Source: Nephromyces sp. MM_2019 (Eukaryota; Apicomplexa; Aconoidasida; Nephromycida). From it: 26,040 bases of DNA. Below, one piece after another: positions 11,501 to 22,388 of the stretch (position 1 is its first letter; each line of letters starts with the position of its first letter). The stretch spans positions 1 to 26,040 of the forward strand of contig JADHZB010000559.1 of the NCBI GenBank assembly GCA_015657535.1, read 5' to 3'. Below the pieces are notes generated by a model. That model saw only the letters and a program-made list of their open reading frames with translations. It made no database searches and was not told the origin of the DNA. A program made the position numbers and the translations under genes.

Positions 11501-12299
11501 TAAAAGCAATTTAAATATGAAAATGTGTCAAGAAACTGATCTATGCCTTTGTGTACTAGGATTCATATATATTTTTATATAGTCAATTATATAAACGTAA
11601 TCGTTGTGCCTTTAAATTGTTTAATAATTTTAGGTCAACCAATATTTTATGTAAAAAAATGGTTAAATATTGGTATAGTAGTGAATCTGGTATGTGTGTT
11701 TTAAAAAAATTGAGTGTGTGTATATTTTAGGAAATTTTGTTCTTAGAGTTTGAGTGTAATTTACAGATAGTTTGTTCTGTTAGAGTTTGAGTGTAATTTA
11801 CAGATAGTTTTTACATATGTTTTTATATAATATCTTTGATTTTATTGTATAAGTAAACACAAACTATTTTATAGTAATTTGACATGCATAAAGGTGATTT
11901 CAAATTAATCTGGTTGTGTGTGTGTGTACAAATATAAAATTGATTACATTATAATCAATGCGTGTAATAAATAATCTATATCTCTAGTTCCATAAGATCC
12001 AATATGTGTGTATCGATAGTCATCATATCTAACTGTGCCTCATGATAATTATGTCTGTGAGTTTCTTATAAAATACAGCACGTCTGTGTGTGTGATAATT
12101 CTTCACTACATAACTTGTGTTTGTTTCATGATGATTCACAAAAATAACATGGTATGTATATAACAGCTCAAAAATTAATTTTTTTTTTGTATAAGATTTA
12201 TGATCACTTCATGATCCAAATCACACCTCCCTCAAAAATAGAAAACTTATACCTTCGGTGTATGTACACTATCTACAATAATAAAAATCACCCAACCTT
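8534..12299. other. Long gene-free region between convergent genes
   Basis: Nothing coding is supported over 3.8 kb. From 8534 to about 9650 the DNA is AT-rich but without CA/TG repeats, like the flanks of the PPR gene. From about 9690 onward TG steps return and the + strand is strongly TG-biased with very little CA, interspersed with AT-rich stretches. No tRNA, rRNA or mobile-element hallmark is visible. Confidence 0.6.
11736..11807. repeat. Tandem duplication, about 36-bp unit, two copies
   Basis: Two adjacent copies (11736-11770 and 11771-11807) share the core TAGAGTTTGAGTGTAATTTA followed by CAGATAG. They differ by a small indel near TTGTTCT. It is a recent local duplication in non-coding DNA. 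Confidence 0.85.
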
Positions 12300-12412
12300 A
12301 TGGTATATGTGTATGTGTGTATCTGCGTGAGTGTGTATACGTGTGAGTGTACCTGTGTGTGTGTGCATGTGTATGTATCTGTATGTGTGTGTATATCTGT
12401 TTGTGTGTTGAT
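12300..12412. repeat. TG microsatellite just past the PAQR stop codon
   Basis: Imperfect (TG)n with interspersed TATG, CG and CTG variants. It lies immediately 3' of the minus-strand PAQR stop, so it reads as a CA tract in that gene's sense strand. The minus-strand Thr/His-rich frame here is an artefact of the repeat. Confidence 0.85.
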
Positions 12413-12415
12413 AAA

Positions 12416-14001
12416 TTAAGGTGTAAAATGAGAGAGTAATGTTTCACAACTCTCAGAGGGGTGGCTTTGTATGTGATATAAGTATGCATTACAACATGCC
12501 TTCACCCAAAAGAAGGCAGCTAAGAAAACAAAGAGGTGCCAGATTTGGTGTGAGTGGCCATATATATCAAATTTACCCGGAAAGTATTTCTCCGGTATTG
12601 AGGTGAGATAAAAGAATAAACCAATAAGGTAACAGAGGGGCATAAGGTACACATATATACCAAAATTGTTTATTTGGCTAATTCCAAAGAGGTATATATA
12701 GTGTGCAATAGGTATAATACCCGAGAAACTCGATAAACACGAAATAAAGCTAAAATATTTGATGAATTTCTCAGATTTTTTTTGGTCAATAAAGGTGATA
12801 GGAATGAGTATACTAGCCAATCCCACAGACTGTATAACATAAATAAATTGTAGATTGGGTATACAGAAATAGCCCATGTATGAACCTGCAAAAAATGACC
12901 ATGAAATCAATAGTGAAATACCCATAGTATCTAACCTAAGACAGAGTGAATGCCTATGATAATCACAACATGAAAATGTGTGGAAAATAACTGAATTAAA
13001 CATACACACACAACTTGCAATGATTAACCCAAATACTATCAAAAATGAACGCTGTTGAAGTAACCAAAATAATTGCTCAACCAAACTGGAACCAATTTCA
13101 TAGAGGTGTCCCCTCTCTGCCAATACTTCAAAATTTGCAAAAATAAATTCTCCCCCATAATAACAAAATATAAGTAAGCCCACCTATACAAAAGTGCGTG
13201 TGTGTAGTGTATGTGCATGTATATATAGATCATTTAATTGTGTTATTGATATGTGTACATGGAGGAATATATACAAATCAAGTGTAGGATTGTGGAAATA
13301 TATATCTATCGAATAAGTGTAGGTTTGTGTAAGAAGAGAGAGAGAGATAGATGTGTACATAATTGATTAAGATGAAGTGTATGTGAGAAATAGGGATATA
13401 GAGACGTATATTTGATTGAGAATGTGTTGTAACTAAGATATGGTATTCTAAATAAATATGTTATAAGAAAGGATTTGGTTTTATGCACATATTTACACAC
13501 GGACCTTTACGGTTATTGGAGTTATACAGAATCAAAAACATACTAAACACATTTATATGTGTGTATATTTATATATGTAGATATTTGCACCCCACCCTTA
13601 AACAATGTGCACCTCACCACTTCAATACACATCCACATCAACACACACTACACGAAACCTATACACACATCTGTCGTCCCACCTCCCCCAACCATACATA
13701 CACACACCAGGTGAGTCCAAATGTTATAAGTTTCATTGTGTGTGTCAAATACAGAGCGTATACATTTCGACAGGCTCTTGTGTTCAATGCGATATCCACG
13801 CAGGATGTACGGTGTAAGTTGATAGGCTGGGACTTGATGAAATGAGCCAACGTGTTTGCATGTGTGTGTCTCACACCATTTTGAATCCAATTTGAGTAAT
13901 TCGAGGTGTTTGGAGTTGATATCCAAAACGTCAAGTTTGTTTTTGGAGGAGAAAAATGCTTCTAACTTCCCCCAAATTGAAGTAAAGAGTTTGTGTAACA
14001 T
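12416..14001 (-). CDS. PAQR family seven-helix membrane protein (adiponectin receptor / hemolysin III type)
   Basis: Two minus-strand exons, 14001-13708 and 13183-12416, joined at a GTGTGT donor and TATAG acceptor in phase 0, give 353 residues with a TAA stop. The soluble N-terminus ends in ILRGYRIEHKSLSKCIRSVF then THNETYNIWTHL, the entry into helix 1 typical of adiponectin receptors. Family zinc-site residues are all present: Ser162 and His166 in NSVIFH, Asp183 in RLDTMGI, and His310/His314 in HSHQIWH, after the hallmark IPEKYFPGKFDIYG. The helices between are hydrophobic and complete, and length fits the family (about 310-400). Members are membrane receptors or zinc hydrolases acting on ceramide-like lipids; which applies here cannot be told. 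The segment between helix 1 and 2 (EVLAERGHLYEIGSS) looks like a short loop. The 524-bp intron contains CA/TG tracts and a short GA run (about 13335-13349). Confidence 0.93.
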
Positions 14002-14109
14002 GGGTGACCTGTGTGTGTGTATCGTGGGAAAGTGTATTGAGTTTGAATGTAAGTTGGGTGGGTAGGCTGGAATGTTTGCGAGGTTTGTGAAATATGTAAG
14101 TAATGTGCA

Positions 14110-14147
14110 TGAGATGTGTGGGAATGTGTGTGAGATGTGTGGGAATG
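14110..14147. repeat. 21-bp tandem repeat upstream of the PAQR gene
   Basis: The block TGAGATGTGTGGGAATG occurs at 14110-14126 and again at 14131-14147. It sits about 110 bp 5' of the PAQR start codon in a stretch that is G-rich on the + strand, that is, C-rich on the PAQR sense strand. It may lie in the promoter or leader. Confidence 0.8.
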
Positions 14148-16984
14148 ATATGTGTAACCTGTTAGTTTTTAAAAAATTCTACTAGATGGAAATGTATAGA
14201 TGTAGACATATGATGTGCTCTTGTTTTTTAATTATTTTCCCACACAATCACGTTTCATTAAACTGCTGTTTTTATACAAATCCAAATTATATATATTATA
14301 TTAATAAATGATCTAAATTAATGGATACACACATAATCTTTGTACATTTATCTATTCACATTATTTTGACAAAATTACATCTTTTTTATTTTTTATTCAC
14401 AGCAAAAAGTGCAGACAAACTTACGCAAACACACACATATGTAATATATATATATATATACATTTTATATATCTTATGTGTACTCATTAGACACACCCTA
14501 TATATATACATATGCACACACACTCAAATACACACACATAGGAATGTAAGCACATACACACACACGTGCTAAAATTACTAGTATATTTTGATAAACTCAA
14601 CAGTGATATACGTGTCATGTGTGTAAGCTTTTGCTTTGGGTGGGGGGGCATGGGAGGTTAGTGTGCAGTTTGGAAAATGTGTAAGTACGTGAGCATCAGT
14701 GAGTGTTTAAAAATTGTGTTCACACAGTAGTGTGTGTAATGTGTATCTAAAAATAAGTTTGTACCATATGTACGTACTTACACTTTTTATAAGAAGCAAT
14801 AAGTTTGTGTGTTATAACATGTGAAAGTGTGTGAGCGACTGTGAGCAGGCTTGGTATGTGTAACAAAAATACTTGTGAATGACATATTACATGTGTGTAT
14901 ATAAATAGGCAAAAATTTTATGTTATATATCATATGTGTAAAATTTGGTACAATAAAATATACCTATGTTATAACCCAGTTTGAGCTATTATTAAGAAGT
15001 TTGCTAATTTATTTTTGACCTGATTCACACACAGATAAAATTACTTCAAAATTAATATTAAACTACATACACATATGTGTATTATATATGAAATTCATTA
15101 AATATAACATGCACAAACATGTTATGTATATGCAATTTACATACATACAAACAGATACAATCACAAAGTGTAAATGTACATAATTTTACATACTTTACAC
15201 AAATATTCAAATACATAAAAAATTTATAGACATACAGACTTGAAGTTCACACATCCACATAAGCTTTAGACACGTAAAATTTACACACACATGTAAATCA
15301 TTTTCAAATAATAAATCAATAAAAGCTTCATCACACCTTAGGTTTATACATATATAAAATGCTATTAACATGCACATTTATACACACAAATATATACATG
15401 TATATATATTTATATATTAAATTTACATGAACACCTTACACACCAGAATTTGGATGTTTATAATTTTGAATTACACACACAAAAACTAAAAACAATTTTT
15501 AGTCAAATTTTCCAGCCAAATCTAAGTGTGTAGGAATCTATTAACAAATTCAATGAGGAAATTATATACAAGTGCATATGTGTGTATGTACGAGTCTTCT
15601 TCTATATGTAGATTAAACTATGCTAAAACATATACAATATAACTATAAATATATCATATATATATATATATATATGTGTATGTATATTTGGGTTTAGAGC
15701 TTTGATATATTCTGAGCTGTAAATATACAAATAATTGAATTACAGTTATGTTACATTTAGCCAAATAACATTAAAAATGTGTTAAGTGAATAAATATATA
15801 TATATATAAATGTTTGTTTGTGTGTGTGTGTATATATATATAATAGTAAGCCTGAAATAAAGCTATTAATGTTTTAAACTGCTTATACAAAAATATATAT
15901 AAATATATATTTGATCAATATTTCTAATTTGTCTACATATCTTTTATAAAATTTGTCTAATTATAAATAATTGTTGCAAACACACATAAATTGAATTACA
16001 TTTTTGATTTAACACTAGTTTACGAATTGTTTTTAATACACATTTTACATTAAACATGTAATTTTTTAACTTAAATTATGTTGAATTAATGAGTTATACA
16101 CATTTTAAATATTTATATATCCAGGCAATGTATTACTAGATTTACCCACATTTGTCTTAACACGAATTTATGAAGACTTAATTTGCCGTATAAAATGTAT
16201 GGTATATGTAAATACATATAATTATTCATATTTATATGAAGCTTATTTTACACATTATAAATTATATAATGATAAACTTGATGTGTCTGTGTACAAAAAT
16301 AATTACTAAATTGTTAACTATTAATTGCAATCTTTGAAATGCTTTCTAAATTTTATTTTGGCAAATCAAAATACACATTTATGTATTTTTTTCATATATA
16401 AGATTTCATTTTTATACAAACATTCTTTAGCATATTTATTTAGTCACATGCTTTCATTCATCACTATTGCACATATAAAATTAATCATTTTCTATAAGCA
16501 CACAACTCATAAAATTCTCTACACACCCAATTTATTAAATTCTACTCACACAAAAATTTATCTTTTTCTAAACACACACGATTCACCTATAACTTATTAG
16601 AGTATAATTCTTTTTCTACACACTTTTAAATACAATTTCTTTACACATGTGGAGTATATTTTTGCACATTTTTGATGTATATTTAATACCATTACAACTT
16701 ACCTATAAAATAATGTGTAGATGGCCAATTAGGAATAATTTGATTTGTCTTAATATTAGAAAAATATGCAATATTAGGGGCAAGATTTTTTAATATTAGG
16801 TATGAAAAAAAGGATATAAAATGGTATAAAACATAATGTTTTAATTAATTTTATCAAATTTTAAAATTTTTTTAAAACTATTTGAGATTTGTTTAATAAT
16901 ATTTAAGATTTGATATAAAGCAAACTTAAAATAAAATAAAAGTTTATTAAAATGTGAAAAAAATAATATTTTTTGATGTTTTGA

Positions 16985-17345
16985 ACAAGTGATTTGGTTG
17001 CTATGAGGTGGGATGTAATTATAGTGGGGGGATGTGTGTGTATATTTTGAGAAGGGGGTGCATAGGTTTGTGAGTGTATGGAGAGATGAGTATATAAATA
17101 GGCGTAGATTTGGGTGATTAGAGAATGGTTGTATTGTGTATGTGTTTAGGAGTGGAGGTGCGAGTGTGTGTGTGTGTTTAGGCATGGTTGCATAGGTATT
17201 TGTGTGTATATAGAGAGGGTCGAGTCTATTTGTTAGGGCGTGGGTTGGTTGGATGTTTGTGGTTTAATACATGTGTATGTAATCTTTGTTGTATTCGGTG
17301 TGTGTGGCTTTGTGAGGGTAGTTTGTGAAAGTGTGTGTAATGTAT
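16985..17345 (-). other. G/TG-rich block, possibly the leader of an unrecognised minus-strand transcript
   Basis: The + strand is rich in G and TG and almost free of C, including GAAGGGGGTG and GGGCGTGGGT. In this window, the sense-strand DNA before recognised start codons at 18300 and 23469 is the mirror image of this (C/CA-rich, G-poor). By that analogy this block could precede a minus-strand transcription unit, but no coding exon could be identified downstream of it. Confidence 0.25.
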
Positions 17346-17806
17346 ACTACATGGGTTCTAAGTAATATGTATTTGTGTATAGTTAAGTTGGTATAAGATA
17401 ATTGTTCAGACTTTCTAATTTTCCCGAAAATTCAATATACTTGCTACATTTTAGAATAAATTTAGGCTAAAGTTTTATTTACACACGCATTAAATTATGT
17501 CCATACATATTTTAATGCAAAAAAACAAATCAAAACGTCTAGACAAAAAAAGATGTTAAAATTCTGTTTACCTTTTCTGGGTAAATTGTATACACATGCG
17601 CCTAAATGATTAAGTGTATGTGTAAGTGAATTTTGTATTCATAACATTTGTGTGTGCAACTCTTTGTGCGTGCAGTGTAGATGTAGCTTCAAACATAAAT
17701 ATGTCAAAATGAACCGAATTAAACACTGATTTTGCAAACACACATATTCCACAAACAAATTGTAGCCCAAAACCTAGGCAAACACACCGCATTGTCTCAT
17801 ATTATA

Positions 17807-17910
17807 CCCCACATTTGGGGCCTCCATAAATTTAAATACCTCAAATCTCCATACATTTTAGTAATTGAATACCCCTAGCCCTTTTCTCCATTCTCCCCCA
17901 ATTTTGGGGG
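17807..17910 (+). promoter_or_regulatory. Two similar C/G hairpins upstream of the orphan gene
   Basis: CCCCACATTTGGGG (17807-17820) and CCCCCAATTTTGGGGG (17895-17910) can each fold with a 5-6 bp C:G-rich stem and a 4-nt loop. They stand 75 bp apart in otherwise AT-rich DNA, about 400-490 bp before the ATG at 18300. They could be protein-binding sites or leader hairpins; this is inferred from shape and position only. Confidence 0.35.
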
Positions 17911-18010
17911 CAGCACAGACTTGGATACACAGATTTTATATCCACGTCATTCTCTCCTTCAGTCTTTCTGTCCCTCCTTCCAAAACATTTCCCGCACCCT
18001 GTTGGTCACC

Positions 18011-18210
18011 CTGTCCTCCAGCCCCAACATTGTCTTCCCTGTCATCCTCAAAGTTGTCCCCCATTTTCACAATTATTCCCCACAACAAAATTGTCTTCCA
18101 CATTGTCCTCCACTCCAAAAATTGTTCTCCAAATTGTTCTCTACTTTCTCCTCTACCCCCATAAGTGTCCTTCACACTCACAAGTTTCCCCCAAATTGTC
18201 CTCCTCCACA
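18011..18210 (+). repeat. Degenerate repeated TTGTCYTCC-like motif in a pyrimidine-rich leader
   Basis: Variants of (A)ATTGTCYTCC recur at about 18011, 18029, 18053, 18091, 18102, 18121, 18133 and 18194, several preceded by AAA and followed by CA. The whole stretch 17870-18290 is C/T-rich and poor in G. It is open in more than one frame, but the encoded Ser/Pro-rich peptides look like translated low-complexity DNA. Most likely promoter or 5' untranslated DNA. Confidence 0.5.
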
Positions 18211-18299
18211 AACCTACCCAATACGCACCTCTGCACCCCTATTTACCACATTCTGACAACCCAAAAATCAACTCAAAACACCCTCACACACACTTTAAG

Positions 18300-21289
18300 A
18301 TGGGAGGTATTCAATCGGCTCAAAATATTTGTTTCCAAGACAATTACCTTGAAGTAAAGGCTAGGCTTACCCTTCGTTTACTAAGCTCAAAAAGTTTAGT
18401 ATCAGATTCAGCCCTTAGCACACAGAGTAGTTTGGAGCCCAATAACAACCACACACAGCATCGGAGGAATGAGATAAGGGCTGTACCCAAGTCAGCGGAA
18501 CCGCCCTCACTCTTTCAAAAGGCTTACCAGAGGTCTATCTCCCTGGATAACACAAACTCAAACACCAAAATTCCTCCACAACTTCGACCCACTAACACCC
18601 TAAACGACAAGTTTGTCGCCACTTTAAGCGAACCATTTATCCCCTCCAATCTATCCCTTAAACCAACTATTATGTGTGGGTACCCTGGTAACCACAAACC
18701 CTTCTTAGACAAACCTATAATCGATACATTTCTCCCTATGTTGTTTGGGCTCGAAATTGTACATTGTATGATGTGTTGCCCTCATTGGTTTATGTCTATT
18801 ATAAATTGGTTTGAAGATATTTTTACACCTGTTATGAAGAATTTTGAAGATGTGTATGGTGATCACCTCTCAATCTATGCCTCTGTTATCAAATTCCAAC
18901 CCATTTATACCGCCAATCGATCTCTCAGAGGTGATTGGACACTATTTGCAAAGGTGTGTGTAGGATTGGTTAGGTGGGTTGCCTTGAGTGTCTAGGTATC
19001 TTGAGTGTATGATGTGTATATTTTAGATATGAAGAATAACTTGGGTATGTAGCGCGTATGAACTGAATGTTTGGGGTGTTTTGTTTATATGGCATGTACG
19101 TATGTATTGGATCTAAGGTGTCTATATACTTATGTGGTGTTTATGTAAATAGTTTGTTGCATACATTGTGTGTATGAGATGAATTAATATATTAAAAGTG
19201 TATAAAGTGTGTTAAAACATGTAAGAATTGTATATTACCAATCTCTCAAATCCCTCACATCATACACCCACCCACCAATACACGCACACACATATATATT
19301 TTCATATATACACACAGGTCCTCCCAAGTTGCTCGTCCAAACTAAATAAAATGAAATTTAAGTTTTCGTATAAACCAAACCATCATAAACCTAACACACT
19401 TCAATCATATCTAGACTCTCGAATTGAATCAAAAATTGATTCCACACAGGAAAAATTTACTCCCCCTATCCACACACTTTGTCCCAATCGCTCCTCTTAC
19501 TATGAAATTTTCTACACACAACCAGCCCCCTTGTTTGAAACACAATTAGCCTTCCAAACTCTGCCTGCAGGGCAACAACGTCGAATTTGGATACACAAAA
19601 ATGCAAGTAGTGTGTACGGTGATGAATTACACATTGCTATGATGAGTGAAATACAAACTGTGTGTGTAGGTGATTATGTTGAAATTTCACTACCATTTTT
19701 TAACTCATTTGGGATCGTTAATTCCGATTCTTACACATTTGAAAGCTTAGAACAATGCCCTCTTATAAATTTGGATTGCCCCATAGAAAAGGAGCTTGCA
19801 TTTTGGTATACTTTTATGTGTATATATGTATGTGTATATATGTGTGTATCTATGTATGTGTTTTTAGCTATGGTACTGTATTTTAGGGCGGTGCAAATTT
19901 GTGTATGTATATATATATATGTGTGTGCATTTATGCGTGACTGAGGGTGGTGCTAAATTTGGGGGGTATGTAAAATAGGTCTGTGTGAGAAGAAATTATA
20001 GAATGTCCAAATTGGGTGTAAAGGATACTTAAACTAGATAAAAGTATCTTTACAATATCTTGTCAATAAATAAGTGTGTATATTGTATAACTATCCTAAA
20101 TTGGAATTTATATATATTTGCATGTATGTATGTATGTGTATAGGCATGAATATGATGTATTTCGAACAATGACTAATGTACGTATCAAGCCCCAAGGTAA
20201 ATTTTCTAATTTCATTGAACATTGAGCTGTTTAATAATTCATTATCACACACATATTGCCCCTATACACATGATATGACACTTAAACAGACACAACCCAC
20301 ATTCATCTAAGCCTTATACCTACACATATCATCCATGCACCTTTTACATACACACCCAAAAGCTTTCTAAACCTTCTATGCTCCATATATATATACACAC
20401 ACATTTTTATATGTACAGAGGATTTTTCCCCAAGTTTAGAACACATTTTAACCGAATATGCAGGCTTTGATATAGCTGTAAAACGCTCCACTTATAAGGC
20501 TATAGAGGAAGGTAATTACTTGAACACCGATCCCTTATTTGACACATACAATATTTGCACACATCAAATAACATGCACACGCACTTAGTTAATCACGCAC
20601 TCACAAACTTTCATCCACAAACTCACTCACTCCCACACAAAAACACATGCTAACACATACACTTACATACTCACAAATACAATAACATCATTACTCCCAG
20701 ATGTCCAAACCCACACACACATGTATATTCACCCACAATTCACCTACCAGCAAACGTAAATCCAAACACACACATACATAATTCAGATACATACAGAAGT
20801 ACACACAATATATATAAATATTACAGGTACGATGTGTATAGCTGCTCAAAGGATGTGGGGTAATATGTGGGAAATTGTCTCAGCCAATAGCCCAATTGTC
20901 TGTCCACTACAAAGGCTTGGCTTACAACACGATAGGATATTATCTGTACAGATACGTGTGGTAAATACACACGCAAATAATACACAAACACACATACACA
21001 GATATTAGCTAGGCCCCTATTAAACCACACCACACAGAGAAAATCACACCCAAAGACAACCACAGAAAAACAATACACACACCTAAAAACCATACTTAGG
21101 GATACACATTACACTGCAAATTATGCACGCTTAAATCAAAATCACACAGTTTTGTTTTATTTACACACACACACATCATACACATACTTACACTCTATGT
21201 TTATTTATGTCTATGTGTGTTCATATATACATATGTTTCAGGGAGATTTAATTACTTACTACTTAAGTCAGGGTGGGATGCGACTATAA
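18300..21289 (+). CDS. Conserved-looking protein of unknown family with N-myristoylation signal
   Basis: I do not recognise this gene. Six exons (18300-18953, 19318-19805, 20144-20196, 20419-20511, 20827-20960, 21242-21289) join in consistent phases to 489 residues ending in TAA. The start MGGIQSAQNIC fits the N-myristoylation pattern (Gly2, Ser6), with Cys11 as a possible palmitoylation site, so membrane anchoring is likely. Residues about 15-130 are polar and probably disordered (Asn, Ser, Thr, Pro). From about 131 the protein looks folded: a hydrophobic, Cys/Trp-rich stretch at 147-171 (MLFGLEIVHCMMCC, HWFMSIINWF), then GDHLSIYASVIKF and RGDWTLFAK. The second exon has VGDYVEISLPFFNSFG. The last exons give AAQRMWGNMWEIVSANSP and end GDLITYYLSQGGMRL. 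Introns (222-364 bp) are CA- or TG-rich. An alternative is that exon 2 onward is a separate gene starting at its internal Met (MKFKFSY, 19351), but the shared phase favours one gene. Confidence 0.7.
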
Positions 21290-22249
21290 TTGTTTGGGGC
21301 AATTTTATAAGAAATTTTATTATTTGAACATCCTTGTCTACATACATACATAATATTTTTATATATTTTTTCAATTTAACTTTGTGTGTAAAATAATGAA
21401 ATGTAGATTCTTGTAAATTATATTATCTCAATGCAAAATAACAAACAAATTTTGGTAACTTAATTTTAGCACACGTACGAGCGACTTGTAAAATATTAAA
21501 ACATTCTGATACCACAACACGCACAACACACACACAAATATACACACATACATACATACATACACATCAATTAAATATGTTTGTTTATACATTGTATCAT
21601 ATCTTATTTATATAAAGGTACTCATCACGATTTACTTGTATATATAAGAATTCCTTTTATTATTTATGTGTGCGTTTTTGTGCATAAAATCGCTCATTTT
21701 AACTATAAATGGTCCACTGTGTATAATATATTGGTAAAAATTGATTTTTTGATTTACACACATACCGTGCTGATTTTTTACCTTTAATTTTGTTTTTTAT
21801 TCAAGTATTTCACATACTCAACAAGATTACCTGTTTGTCTATATTTTACCTATTTTATCTTATAGTGACAATAACATACTAAAAACTTACACACACAATA
21901 CTCACAACATAAAATATACATAATTTGATTATGTGTAATGATAGTTCAATACTCATACACTTGATTCTCAATTAATAATAGTACTATTATACATAAACAC
22001 ACACACACACAGTACCCCAATAAATTTAACCTATAGTCACAATTATGATCTATCCATTATATTCCTAATTTTATATTACCAAGTGTGTGTTTATAATAAT
22101 ATATAATTATTTGCATATAAAAAAGTTTATACACAACTTGTTACATATGTGTGCATAGCCTATAGCTAAATATGTGTGTGCATACCATGTAATGATAATC
22201 ATATGTGTATAGCATATAATGTAAGTTGCGTGTACAGTGTGTTATGAGT
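21290..22249. other. Gene-free AT-rich DNA downstream of the orphan gene
   Basis: Mixed AT-rich sequence with CA-type patches (about 21500-21570 and 21985-22015) and TG-type DNA from about 22080. A 68-residue open frame (21581-21787) is Ile/Phe/Tyr-rich with no recognisable features. I see no RNA gene. Confidence 0.6.
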
Positions 22250-22315
22250 GCTGTGTGTGTAAAGCGTGCATATGCAATGAGAGCTGTGTGTGTAAAGCGT
22301 GCATATGCAACGAGA
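22250..22315. repeat. 33-bp minisatellite A, two near-identical copies
   Basis: Copies at 22250-22282 and 22283-22315 begin GCTGTGTGTGTAAAGCGTGC and end in TATGCAA(T/C)GAGA; they differ at one base. A third copy starts at 22316 but breaks off after the GT run into the next repeat. Confidence 0.9.
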
Positions 22316-22320
22316 GCTGT

Positions 22321-22388
22321 GTGTGTATGTAATATATATACATTAGGTGCTCGGTGTGTATGTAATATATATACACATTAGGTGCTCG
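22321..22388. repeat. 33/35-bp minisatellite B, two copies
   Basis: Copies at 22321-22353 and 22354-22388 begin GTGTGTATGTAATATATATA and end CATTAGGTGCTCG; the second has an extra CA. It abuts minisatellite A and shares its GT-run start, suggesting serial duplication seeded by GT slippage. Confidence 0.9.

Larger units (their letters stand above)
14002..17806. other. Gene-poor region upstream of both PAQR and the orphan gene
   Basis: No gene can be supported. About 14002-14160 is G-rich (PAQR leader side). 14580-14920 is TG-biased, while 15000-15500 is CA-biased. 15640-16720 is AT-rich with small AT runs. 16985-17345 is G/TG-rich. 17480-17800 is mixed. A 114-residue minus-strand open frame (17185-16841) is Thr/His/Pro-rich, then Ile/Lys/Phe-rich, and looks like translated low-complexity DNA. 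Confidence 0.6.

Noticed and set aside
16841..17185. 114-residue minus-strand open frame
   Set aside because: Thr/His/Pro-rich then Ile/Phe/Lys-rich low complexity, as expected from antisense TG- and AT-rich DNA; no domain signs.
17610..17792. 60-residue minus-strand open frame with a less repetitive middle
   Set aside because: The middle looked mildly exon-like, but no family, no partner exons and no clear splice borders could be found.
17865..18256. Ser/Pro-rich open frames in several phases upstream of the gene at 18300
   Set aside because: Openness in several frames at once comes from the pyrimidine-rich, stop-poor composition; MGGIQS at 18300 is a better start.
22250..22388. CRISPR-like repeat array
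   Set aside because: Copies are directly adjacent without spacers and the genome is eukaryotic; these are minisatellites.
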